Translations under genes and position numbers: made by a program | The notes under the pieces: generated by a model | Database searches by the model: none | What the model saw: only the letters and a program-made list of their open reading frames with translations | Told to the model about the DNA's origin: nothing | NCBI GenBank assembly: GCA_002474325.1 | Contig: DKNL01000001.1 | Coordinates: forward strand, 1 to 10,008 | DNA length: 10,008 nucleotides | From: Opitutales bacterium UBA7389 | Lineage (GTDB): Bacteria; Verrucomicrobiota; Verrucomicrobiia; Opitutales; Opitutaceae | Direction: 5' to 3' | In this document: positions 1 to 6,343 of the stretch, piece after piece | Position numbering within the stretch: the first letter of the stretch is position 1 | Layout of the letters: the number at the start of each line of letters is the position of its first letter

Positions 1-3
1 TGC

Positions 4-118
4 CAGGAGCAGGTTGCCAATATGCAAACGGAATACCACAGGAGCAAAAGTTGCGCCGATACACAACAACTAATAAAATTACGGGAAATTTTTCGGCGGG
101 CGCCCAAAGTTGCTCCAG
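4..118. repeat. Three related CAGGAGCA...TTGC elements, two forming an imperfect inverted repeat
   Basis: CAGGAGCA occurs at 4-11 (followed by GGTTGCC) and again at 39-46 (followed by AAAGTTGCGCC). A third, inverted relative lies at 99-118, ending in TTGCTCCAG. The second and third copies form an imperfect inverted repeat. GGAGCAA at 41-47 pairs with TTGCTCC at 110-116, and GCGCC at 53-57 pairs with GGCGC at 99-103, with a mismatched stretch between them and about 41 bases in the centre. The centre holds the AT-rich candidate -10 element of the kinase/phosphatase unit. The arms could be regulator sites, part of an RNA structure, or chance similarity. What I see is the repetition; any function is inference. 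Confidence 0.4.
51..79 (+). promoter_or_regulatory. Candidate promoter for the kinase/PP2C unit
   Basis: TTGCGC at 51-56 and TAAAAT at 74-79 are separated by 17 bases. The -10 element matches the housekeeping consensus at five of six positions and the -35 at only three. Transcription would start near 86, giving a leader of about 50 bases before the kinase start. The -35 lies inside the left arm of the inverted repeat, so a protein bound there could block it. This is a consensus match only. Confidence 0.3.
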
Positions 119-137
119 AATCAGCTCAAAATAGAAC

Positions 138-563
138 ATGCGAGAGATTAAAGATACGCAGCGAGCAAGGGTTAGAATCGGGTATGATGGAAAAGTCCAC
201 AAAACGTTTCGCGGCCCGGAGGCTAAAGATCGCTTTGACAACGAAATAAGAGTCCTTAAATATCTCGCAGAGAGGGGCTGCGAGTTCGTCCCTAAACTGG
301 TCGATTACGATGCTGGGACCCTTTACATGGTGACCACCAATTGCGGGGCTCGAGTTGAGGATTCCATAAGCGAGGCTCGTACCGCTCAGCTACATAATTC
401 ATTAGAGAAGGAATACGGCGTACGCCACGGAGATCCTACTTCTCGCAACATCACTTACAATGCCCAACTAGGACGCTTCTGTATTATCGATTTTGAATAC
501 GCAGTAATTCTGGAAAGCGGGGAGGGGCTCCTTCAACCGGAGGATAGAGAGAATAATGAGTGA
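138..563 (+). CDS. Compact protein-kinase-like protein (Bud32/RIO-like minimal kinase fold)
   Basis: A 141-residue protein with the core marks of the protein-kinase fold in the right order. The N-terminal strands carry a lysine in VHK (K22). An acidic residue sits in the following helix (FDNEI, E36). A hinge-like hydrophobic stretch lies near residues 61-68. The catalytic loop HGDPTSRN (97-104) supplies D99 and N104, and IIDFE (116-120) supplies the metal-binding D118. The third residue of the usual DFG is Glu. The HGDxTSxN form resembles Bud32/RIO-type and small-molecule kinases more than Hanks-type kinases. The protein ends about 20 residues after DFE, so the activation segment and C-lobe helices are missing; Bud32, itself small, is about 200 residues. 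The start is fixed by an in-frame TAG at 132-134, and no clear ribosome site precedes it. It overlaps the downstream PP2C gene by 8 bases, so the two are probably translated together. The kinase fold is likely; activity and substrate are unknown. Confidence 0.7.
   Translation: MREIKDTQRARVRIGYDGKVHKTFRGPEAKDRFDNEIRVLKYLAERGCEFVPKLVDYDAGTLYMVTTNCGARVEDSISEARTAQLHNSLEKEYGVRHGDPTSRNITYNAQLGRFCIIDFEYAVILESGEGLLQPEDRENNE
539..543 (+). promoter_or_regulatory. Shine-Dalgarno site of the PP2C gene, inside the kinase gene
   Basis: GGAGG lies 12 bases before the ATG at 556, within the last codons of the kinase gene. The spacing is a little long, but an AGAGAG stretch continues the purine-rich run. It is the clearest ribosome site of any start in the window and supports the chosen start. 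Confidence 0.5.
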
Positions 564-1404
564 GAAAGCTAGCCAGGATTTCGGCTATAGCTTGAGTTTG
601 TCCTGGAATGGGCGGACCGATGTTGGGCGATTTCGTAAAAATAATGAAGACGCTTTTCTCGCCCTAACGTTCGACGATCGCGAGGTTCACTATCTAGGCA
701 AAGACGGCTCAGCTCTCATAGATGGAGCCGACTTTATTTTCGCGGTCAGCGATGGGATGGGCGGAGCAAAAGCGGGAGAGTTTGCCAGCAAGATCGCCGT
801 CGACAAAATCACCGATCTGATGCCCAAAACATTCAGCTTGGCGACCATGGGAATCGACCGGGACTGTACCCAGATCTTGGGAGAATTATTTTCGCGGATA
901 CATAGCGAAATGGTTACAATGGGCATTCATTACGAGGAATGCCGAGGAATGGGGGCGACCTTAAGTCTTTGCTGGTTCATTCCAAATCGCATGTACTTCG
1001 CTCATGTAGGCGATAGCCGAATTTATTACCTACCTAACGGGGAGAAGCTGCGGCAGTTGACCCATGATCATACACACGTCGGACATTTGCGGCGAAAGGG
1101 AGAGATCTCCGAATTAGAGGCTAAAACTCGCCCCGATCGCAATATTCTGAATCAGGCCCTAGGAGGGAGCATCCAAAAACTCGATCCACAAATCGGTTCA
1201 GTCGACTACTTGGTTGGCGATAGTTTCGCCCTATGTACAGATGGCGTTACCAACGGTCTATCCAACCGCCGTATACACACGCTCATCGATTCCCCACCTG
1301 CCAATTTATCAAATCTTAATACGGCTGAGCGAATCATCCAGGACGCCAAAGACGAGAGCGGGCACGACAATCTGACCGCTATTTCTGTCCACATCGGGCA
1401 TTAA
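556..1404 (+). CDS. PP2C-family serine/threonine protein phosphatase
   Basis: A 282-residue single-domain PPM/PP2C phosphatase, a cytosolic metal-dependent enzyme that removes phosphate from Ser/Thr residues. The family motifs are all present in order: RKNNEDA (27-33, with E31 and D32), VSDGMGG (64-70, metal ligands D66 and G67), GMGATL (131-136), HVGDSRIYY (150-158), LTHDH (168-172), NQALGG (199-204), LCTDGVTNGL (226-235, metal ligand D229) and SGHDNLTAI (268-276, metal ligand D271). The length fits the catalytic domain alone, with no membrane segment or added sensor domain. All metal ligands are present, so it should be active. The start overlaps the end of the kinase-like gene by 8 bases, indicating one transcript and a kinase/phosphatase pair acting on shared targets. 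Stand-alone bacterial PP2C enzymes of this type (PrpC, Stp and PstP families) usually reverse a Ser/Thr kinase encoded next door. It converges on ilvB with 52 bases between, where I see no convincing terminator. Confidence 0.95.
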   Translation: MSEKASQDFGYSLSLSWNGRTDVGRFRKNNEDAFLALTFDDREVHYLGKDGSALIDGADFIFAVSDGMGGAKAGEFASKIAVDKITDLMPKTFSLATMGIDRDCTQILGELFSRIHSEMVTMGIHYEECRGMGATLSLCWFIPNRMYFAHVGDSRIYYLPNGEKLRQLTHDHTHVGHLRRKGEISELEAKTRPDRNILNQALGGSIQKLDPQIGSVDYLVGDSFALCTDGVTNGLSNRRIHTLIDSPPANLSNLNTAERIIQDAKDESGHDNLTAISVHIGH

Positions 1405-1456
1405 CGCCCTAACACAATGCTAGGCCGATTCTTCCAATTCGCGATGAAACCAATGG

Positions 1457-3223
1457 CTACTTGACGATCATCTGGTCAACCGTGCGGCCAGCGGGAATCA
1501 TGGGGAGTACGTGCTCGGTATAGGGAGTGATGACATCCAAAACGAAGGCCTCATCGCTATCGAGCATTTCTTGAATGGCATCTCGAAGCTCTCCTTTCTT
1601 GTGAACGCGTCTCGCTGGTAAACCAAATCCGTTAGCAATTTCCACATAATTTGGATACAATCCATCAATGTTTTCTGGGGAGCCAATATTGTCTTCGTCT
1701 CCTAGAATGGTGTTTCCTCTAACGCTGTCGTAAAAGCGGTCTTCCCACTGCATTACCATTCCCAAATGCTGGTTATTGAGAATCATTGCCTTAGCCGCGA
1801 TTTTCTCGATTTTCGCAGTGGCTAGTTCCTGGACGTTCATCACGAAGGAGCCATCTCCGTCAATGTCGATGACTTGCTTGTCTGGACAGGCTACTTTAGC
1901 TCCGAGCGCGGATGGATAACCATAACCCATAGAGCCCAAACCTAAAGAGGAAATGTGATGACGCGGATGGGCGAAATCGTAGTACTGAGCGGCCCACATC
2001 TGGTGCTGCCCAACGCCAGTCGTAATGATGGCCTCTCCTTTCGTTAACTCATAGAGAACGCGAACGGCTTCCTGGCCGAGAATATGGGGACTGTCCTCGT
2101 ATTCGAAGGGATAATCCCTCTTCCACTCGCTGATCTGATCTAACCAGGTGTCTATATGCGGCTTGGAAAAATTGATTTGATCCATCAATTCGACCATTCG
2201 GCCCATGGCATGGCCAATGTCTCCGCAGATCGGATGGTGCACGATCTTGTTCTTGTTATGTTCGGAGGCGTCCACGTCGATATGAACAATCTCAGCTTGA
2301 GGGGCGAATTTGGATACATCTCCCGTTATCCGATCATCGAATCTAACGCCAAAAGCCAATAGCAAATCGCAATTGTGGACGGCAAGATTCCCATAAGCGG
2401 ACCCGTGCATCCCAAACCATTTCAAAGAGAGTGGATGCCTTTCAGGGAATGCTCCGACGCCCATCAAAGTAGAAGAGCAGGGGATTCCCGTTTTTTCGAT
2501 AAACGCTCTAAGTTCGTCATAAGCTTCGGCGGAAACGATGCCGCCTCCGTAATAAACCATCGGACGTTTGGCTTCCTCTATGAGGTGAAGAACGTTCTTC
2601 AGTTCAATATCACTTGCCTCCCCGGGATTCTTCGAACCACGGAGTTCAACTTCCTTAGGCCACTCAGGGACGATTTTCGCCTGTTGTACATCTTTGGGAA
2701 TATCGATGACCACTGGGCCGGGCCGGCCCGTGGTTGCGATTTTGAACGCCTCTTTGACGATGCGAGCTAAGTCGTTGATATCCATAACTAGATAACTGTG
2801 CTTGACGACCGGCAAAGTCATTCCGAAGAAGTCGGTTTCCTGGAATGCCGCTTTGCCTATAAATTTGGAATAAACTTGCCCAGTAATGCAAACCAGCGGC
2901 GTGCTATCCATGTAGGCATCCGCGATGGCCGTCATTAGATTCGTAGCTCCCGGTCCGCTCGTCGCCATACACACGCCGGGCCTACCCGTCGCTCTTGCGT
3001 AACCTTCAGCGGCGAAAGACCCTCCTTGCTCATGTCGAGGCAAGATCGTGCGGATCTTGTCCTTCGCCTTAGCCAAAGATTGGTGCATCTCCATGGACGC
3101 GCCGCCTGGATAGGCGAAAATATCGCTCACACCTTCACGTACCAAAGATTCGACGAGAATGTCGGCTCCGTTCATTTCACGGGTATCCTGGGAAGGTGAT
3201 TTGGCTTCTTTTGTTGCGTTCAT
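1457..3223 (-). CDS. ilvB: Acetolactate synthase (acetohydroxyacid synthase), large catalytic subunit
   Basis: A 588-residue ThDP- and FAD-dependent enzyme making 2-acetolactate and 2-aceto-2-hydroxybutyrate, the first common step of valine, leucine and isoleucine synthesis. The domains are in the usual order. The N-terminal pyrimidine-binding domain has FAYPGGASMEMHQ (36-48) and the catalytic glutamate in PRHEQ (E65), followed by TSGPGATN (88-95). The central FAD domain has GVRFDDRITGD (292-302). The C-terminal domain has the ThDP motif GDG (456-458) running to NN (483-484), then QHLGMVMQWEDRF (485-497). The C-terminus ends with EHVLPMIPAGR, matching the plant-type enzymes closely. Two positions that govern herbicide sensitivity in plants differ here (Y118 and A578). 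Length is normal. The ATG at 3223 has only a weak purine-rich stretch upstream. It lies 118 bases after accA on the same strand. No small subunit gene (ilvN) flanks it, so the regulatory partner must be encoded elsewhere if present. Confidence 0.95.
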   Translation of the reverse strand: MNATKEAKSPSQDTREMNGADILVESLVREGVSDIFAYPGGASMEMHQSLAKAKDKIRTILPRHEQGGSFAAEGYARATGRPGVCMATSGPGATNLMTAIADAYMDSTPLVCITGQVYSKFIGKAAFQETDFFGMTLPVVKHSYLVMDINDLARIVKEAFKIATTGRPGPVVIDIPKDVQQAKIVPEWPKEVELRGSKNPGEASDIELKNVLHLIEEAKRPMVYYGGGIVSAEAYDELRAFIEKTGIPCSSTLMGVGAFPERHPLSLKWFGMHGSAYGNLAVHNCDLLLAFGVRFDDRITGDVSKFAPQAEIVHIDVDASEHNKNKIVHHPICGDIGHAMGRMVELMDQINFSKPHIDTWLDQISEWKRDYPFEYEDSPHILGQEAVRVLYELTKGEAIITTGVGQHQMWAAQYYDFAHPRHHISSLGLGSMGYGYPSALGAKVACPDKQVIDIDGDGSFVMNVQELATAKIEKIAAKAMILNNQHLGMVMQWEDRFYDSVRGNTILGDEDNIGSPENIDGLYPNYVEIANGFGLPARRVHKKGELRDAIQEMLDSDEAFVLDVITPYTEHVLPMIPAGRTVDQMIVK

Positions 3224-3237
3224 GATGATTTCTTTGA

Positions 3238-3276
3238 ATTTCGCGAAATAAAGGGCGGTCTGGCGACGAGTGGCAA
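3238..3276 (-). promoter_or_regulatory. Candidate ilvB promoter with overlapping 12-base palindrome
   Basis: On the minus strand TTGCCA (3276-3271) and TTTATT (3252-3247) are 18 bases apart. They match the -35 consensus at five positions and the -10 at four. Transcription would begin near 3240, leaving a leader of about 17 bases before ilvB. A perfect 12-base palindrome, ATTTCGCGAAAT (3238-3249), covers the end of the -10 and the predicted start point, where a repressor would act. A leader this short leaves no room for a leader-peptide attenuator. The prediction is from consensus only. Confidence 0.35.
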
Positions 3277-3285
3277 GAACGGTTT

Positions 3286-3310
3286 CCCAGAGAAACCTAA
3301 GTTTGCTGGG
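3286..3310 (-). other. Hairpin between accA and ilvB
   Basis: CCCAG and CTGGG form an outer five-pair stem. AAAC and GTTT form an inner four-pair stem with a TTAG loop, and a small internal loop (one base against two) separates the stems. It lies 31 bases beyond the accA stop. No run of T follows on the minus strand, so it is not a standard intrinsic terminator. It could protect the accA transcript 3' end or slow the polymerase. Confidence 0.35.
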
Positions 3311-3341
3311 ATTTTAACCTTTTTCGAGGCTTATCCGTAAA

Positions 3342-4337
3342 TTAGGAGGCGGCCTCGCTGAGATCGATCACTTTACCGTCATCGACCTCGCCAATAGCAC
3401 GAAATCGAGCATATCGATTTTCCACTAGCTCGTCTTTCGAAAGCTTAAGCAAAGCTTTCAACTGTGACTTGATCGCTTTTTCAACAGAATTTGCGGCCTT
3501 TTGAGGATCGTTCTGAGCTCCTCCCATAGGCTCCTCGACGATTTCGTCGACAACCCCAAACTGCTTCAGCATTTTCTGGTCGCCTAGTCGCAATGCCTCG
3601 GCGGCCTTGGCGGATTTAGAGCGATCTTTCCACAAAATCGCGGAGCAGCTCTCCGGAGAGATGACCGAATAATAGGCGTTTTCCAGGATCAAAACTCGAT
3701 CCGCAACCGCGATGCCCAAAGCTCCTCCAGATCCACCTTCACCGACGATTACCGTAATGATCGGCACGGTCAATCGACTCATTTCCCGAATATTGACGGC
3801 TATGGCTTCCGCGACATGGCGTTCCTCGGAACCCACACCTGGGTAGGCGCCTGGTGTATCCACCCAGGTCGTTATTGGTAGGCCGAATTTTTCAGCCAAC
3901 TTCATGAGCCTCAATGCCTTACGGTAACCTTCAGGATTCGGCATACCGAAATTGCGAAGAATATTCTCCTTGGTATTGCGACCCTTTTGCTGTGCGATAA
4001 TCATTACGGCACGCCCATCGAGAAAGGCCGTTCCACCGATGATGGACTTGTCGTCACGGAATTGCCGGTCGCCAGATAGCTCCTGGAAATCATCAAAAAT
4101 GGCATCCACGTAGTCGAGGGAGTAAGGGCGAAGTGGATGGCGAGCGAGCTGTACGCGCTGCCATGAGGAAAGGTTTGAATAGACCGATCGCTTTGTTTGC
4201 TCGATCTTCGCTTCAATGGCCTTAATCTCGTTAGTGACGTCGATAGCGTTCTCCTCGGACAATTGATTCAAGGCCTCCAGTTGCTTGATTAGACCGCGAA
4301 GCGGCTTTTCAAAATCGAGTGTGTACTTCTTATCCAT
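3342..4337 (-). CDS. accA: Acetyl-CoA carboxylase carboxyltransferase subunit alpha
   Basis: A 331-residue subunit that, with AccD, moves the carboxyl group from biotin on AccB to acetyl-CoA, giving malonyl-CoA for fatty-acid synthesis in the cytosol. The N-terminal helical region begins YTLDFEKPL and contains a coiled-coil-like stretch (about 18-50). The crotonase-like core follows, with SGDRQFRDD (88-96), WVDTPGAYPG (158-167) and the glycine-rich GEGGSGGALGIA (199-210), which shapes the oxyanion hole, then SPESCSAILWKD (227-238). No zinc-finger is expected in this subunit. An in-frame ATG exists at 4475, but it would add 46 residues unlike the family and overlap the upstream TPR gene by 64 bases. 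I chose the ATG at 4337, which gives the usual family length (about 320) and a 74-base gap. No clear ribosome site precedes either start. AccD, AccB and AccC are not encoded in this window. Confidence 0.95.
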   Translation of the reverse strand: MDKKYTLDFEKPLRGLIKQLEALNQLSEENAIDVTNEIKAIEAKIEQTKRSVYSNLSSWQRVQLARHPLRPYSLDYVDAIFDDFQELSGDRQFRDDKSIIGGTAFLDGRAVMIIAQQKGRNTKENILRNFGMPNPEGYRKALRLMKLAEKFGLPITTWVDTPGAYPGVGSEERHVAEAIAVNIREMSRLTVPIITVIVGEGGSGGALGIAVADRVLILENAYYSVISPESCSAILWKDRSKSAKAAEALRLGDQKMLKQFGVVDEIVEEPMGGAQNDPQKAANSVEKAIKSQLKALLKLSKDELVENRYARFRAIGEVDDGKVIDLSEAAS

Positions 4338-4411
4338 GTGCGTGGGATGGAAAAAGTGGCGGACTATGGGTTCACGTCGTTCAAAGTCGAGTGAAAAGAG
4401 GCCGCGAGAAC

Positions 4412-4789
4412 TCAGGGCGATGTGGCATCCAGACCCGCTTGCGAAGCTTCTGGATTCTTCAATTGCTCCTTCCAACTGGCTACCTTGGATTGAGCCCCAA
4501 AATGCTCGGCTTTCTCTTTGGAGCCTAGTTCTAGCCAGATCCTTGATAGGCTAGTGTTTATGAATAGATCGTCTGGCCGTATGGAATGGGCCTGTTCGGC
4601 TGCCCTCAGGGCAGCTTCGTAGGATTTCGCCGAATAGTGAATTTCGCAGAGTGCGTGCCAGGCCTCGAAACTGTCTGGGTTCGCGTCCAAAACGGCTTCC
4701 AGCTTGGAGATAGCTTGGTCGCTATCGCCCATCGTGAAATCGAAAGTGGCGTCTTCGATGATATCGCTAATCTCCGTTGTATCGCTCAT
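4412..4789 (-). CDS. Small tetratricopeptide-repeat (TPR) protein
   Basis: A 125-residue soluble protein made almost wholly of TPR helices. Three consecutive units of about 34 residues are visible at roughly 8-41 (with GDSDQAISKLEAVLDANPDS), 42-75 (AWHALCEIHYSAKSYEAALRAAEQA, ending RPDD) and 76-109 (a degenerate third repeat). The last 15 residues are Pro/Ala/Ser-rich and probably disordered. There is no signal peptide or membrane segment. TPR proteins are protein-binding scaffolds, so no enzymatic role should be assumed. It lies 74 bases upstream of accA on the same strand and is probably co-transcribed with it. Whether it assists the carboxylase is unknown. A weak promoter candidate lies just upstream, and no ribosome site is apparent before its ATG. 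Confidence 0.85.
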   Translation of the reverse strand: MSDTTEISDIIEDATFDFTMGDSDQAISKLEAVLDANPDSFEAWHALCEIHYSAKSYEAALRAAEQAHSIRPDDLFINTSLSRIWLELGSKEKAEHFGAQSKVASWKEQLKNPEASQAGLDATSP

Positions 4790-4814
4790 TTCTATTAGGT
4801 CCGATATCGACCGT

Positions 4815-4843
4815 TTTATAAACTGACCTATACCTTAGGCGAA
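4815..4843 (-). promoter_or_regulatory. Candidate promoter for the TPR gene and accA
   Basis: In the 88-base gap after queA, TTCGCC (4843-4838) and TATAAA (4820-4815) lie 17 bases apart on the minus strand. The -10 is strong and the -35 weak. Transcription would start near 4808, leaving about 19 bases before the ATG. An 8-base palindrome, GAACGTTC, overlaps the -35. No terminator for queA is visible in the gap, so read-through from queA is also possible. Confidence 0.3.
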
Positions 4844-4877
4844 CGTTCAAAAATTGTCTAGCCACTCTAGACGAATT

Positions 4878-6002
4878 TCAGAGGATCAACATGGCGTCGC
4901 CATAACTGAGAAAGCGGTATTTTTCTGAAATCGCTTCTGCGTAAATCTCTTTCATCCAGTCTATTCCATCGATTTTACCGGGAGAGAGAAAAGCGGAAAC
5001 GAGACAAAGGAGAGTTGATTTAGGTAGGTGAAAATTTGTAATCAAGGCATCCACGCCTCTGAAATCAGATGGCGGATAAGTGAAAATGCTGGCCTCGCTG
5101 ACGAAACTGCCTAGTACAGTATTGTCCACTTTCGCCAAGTAGTCCTCTACGCTCCTAAAACTAGTCGTACCGATACAAACGCGACGCCTTCCATTGGAAG
5201 GTGCATTCCTCAAAGCTTCCTGGGTCTCCTGTGGGATCTCATAGATCTCGCTATGAATCTCATGGGATTCAACCGAACCTTCACCTAGGGGCTTAAAGGT
5301 TCCCATTCCAACATGGAGAATCAAATCGAAGAATTGAGATCCAGCTTGCATCAGTTCCTCACTTAGATCGTCGGTAAAATGCAGGCCGGCCGTGGGAGCG
5401 GCAGCCGCGACTGCCCGGTTTTTCTGGGCATAGACCGTCTGGTAGCGATCTATGTCGTCCTGGTCCTGAGAGTCTCGCCGCTCACGGTGAATATAGGGTG
5501 GGAGGGGCATTTTTCCAAAACTTCGAGCCATCTCCGTTACAGGACGGCCGTTGGTAATCTCAAAGGAAACTAGATATTCAGTCTGTGGATTCTTATCTAT
5601 TACCGTGGCCTCAAACACGCCGTCGATTCCGAAGACACTCCCTGCAGGAAGCTTGCGTCCTGGTTTGAGGAGACACCACCAGGCTTCACCATCACTCTTA
5701 ATCTCAGAATCTGATTGCCTGAGAAGAAGGCACTCTACCTCTCCTCCAGTTGAACGCTGACCGAAAAGGCGAGCTGGCAATACTCGGGCAGTGTTTCTAA
5801 AAATGTTTTCGCTGGGCCCAAAATAATCAGGAAGATCCTTGAATCGGCGATGCTCGACACTCGCATTCGATCGATGAACGACAAGCAAACGAGATTCGTC
5901 CCGTTTCGCTGCCGGTCGCTGAGCGATTCTCTCCGTTGGAAGGTCATATTCGAAGCGTTCGGTATCCATATCCAGAAAAGGGGGAGTCTCCCCAGTGCTC
6001 AT
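4878..6002 (-). CDS. queA: S-adenosylmethionine:tRNA ribosyltransferase-isomerase
   Basis: QueA moves and rearranges the ribosyl group of S-adenosylmethionine onto preQ1 at position 34 of GUN-anticodon tRNAs (Tyr, His, Asn, Asp), giving epoxyqueuosine in the cytosol. Family motifs run through the protein: FEYDLPTERIAQRPA (17-31), NTARVLPARLFG (70-81), GKMPLPPYIHR (163-173), RYQTVYAQ (186-193), APTAGLHF (202-209), LHVGMGTFKPL (229-239), SHEIHSEIYE (246-255), GTTSFRS (278-284), DALITNFHLPKSTLL (318-332) and YRFLSYGDAM (362-371). At 374 residues it is somewhat longer than the usual 340-360, partly from linkers near 95-125 and an extra pair of alanines before PTAGLHF. The start is uncertain. The ATG at 6002 gives the longest form; the ATG at 5969 gives MDTERFEYDLP, closer to typical family starts. 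Neither has a convincing ribosome site. It is divergent from the tRNA-Tyr gene. Confidence 0.95.
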   Translation of the reverse strand: MSTGETPPFLDMDTERFEYDLPTERIAQRPAAKRDESRLLVVHRSNASVEHRRFKDLPDYFGPSENIFRNTARVLPARLFGQRSTGGEVECLLLRQSDSEIKSDGEAWWCLLKPGRKLPAGSVFGIDGVFEATVIDKNPQTEYLVSFEITNGRPVTEMARSFGKMPLPPYIHRERRDSQDQDDIDRYQTVYAQKNRAVAAAAPTAGLHFTDDLSEELMQAGSQFFDLILHVGMGTFKPLGEGSVESHEIHSEIYEIPQETQEALRNAPSNGRRRVCIGTTSFRSVEDYLAKVDNTVLGSFVSEASIFTYPPSDFRGVDALITNFHLPKSTLLCLVSAFLSPGKIDGIDWMKEIYAEAISEKYRFLSYGDAMLIL

Positions 6003-6100
6003 CCACTGTCGAGAGGATAGCGTTCAGGCAAATTTAAATAGCAAAAATCCCTTGATCTTTGCGACGAAACGACAACTCTATCCGGCTTTTCACGAGTTGG

Positions 6101-6186
<86 letters not shown>

Positions 6187-6191
6187 TTCTT

Positions 6192-6270
6192 CGGCAAGGC
6201 TGTGAATCACAACTGCACAGACATCGAGGGATAAATCTGCTCCTACTCTCAGTCACGTGTAACCTTGCCG
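6192..6270. repeat. 8-base inverted repeat enclosing a possible structured RNA
   Basis: CGGCAAGG (6192-6199) and CCTTGCCG (6263-6270) are perfect inverted copies 63 bases apart, just after tRNA-Tyr. Directly inside the left arm, CTGTG (6200-6204) and CACAG (6216-6220) could form a second stem. No gene is visible in the 157-base gap from 6187 to 6343. The arrangement could be part of the tRNA 3' trailer, a small RNA, or chance. Confidence 0.4.
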
Positions 6271-6275
6271 CCTAC

Positions 6276-6308
6276 GTGGCGATCGAGCCGATCCACCCTG
6301 CCTTTTTT
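6276..6308 (+). terminator. Possible intrinsic terminator after tRNA-Tyr
   Basis: GTGG (6276-6279) pairs with CCAC (6293-6296), and ATCG pairs with CGAT around a three-base loop, with a two-base bulge on one side. Six T residues follow at 6303-6308, after a six-base spacer. The spacer is longer than usual and the stem is bulged, so this is a moderate candidate. It would end the tRNA transcript before the convergent prolyl isomerase gene. Confidence 0.35.
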
Positions 6309-6343
6309 ACATCGCCCAATAAAACAGATAGACGAGGAATCAC

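Noticed and set aside
1..139. A minus-strand frame open from an ATG at 139 to the window edge (about 46 codons)
   Set aside because: It is short, has no recognisable motif, overlaps the kinase start and lies in a repeat-bearing leader. Chance openness is likely, though a divergent gene cannot be fully excluded without the flanking sequence.
1396..1409. GGGC/GCCC hairpin over the PP2C stop as a terminator
   Set aside because: It has only four pairs and no following T run, so it is not a credible terminator.
2375..2770. A 131-codon plus-strand frame opposite ilvB
   Set aside because: It lies fully within the well-supported ilvB gene on the other strand and shows no protein-like motifs.
4338..4475. 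A 46-residue N-terminal extension of accA from an upstream ATG
   Set aside because: The extension is unlike AccA and overlaps the TPR gene. The internal ATG at 4337 matches the family start and length.
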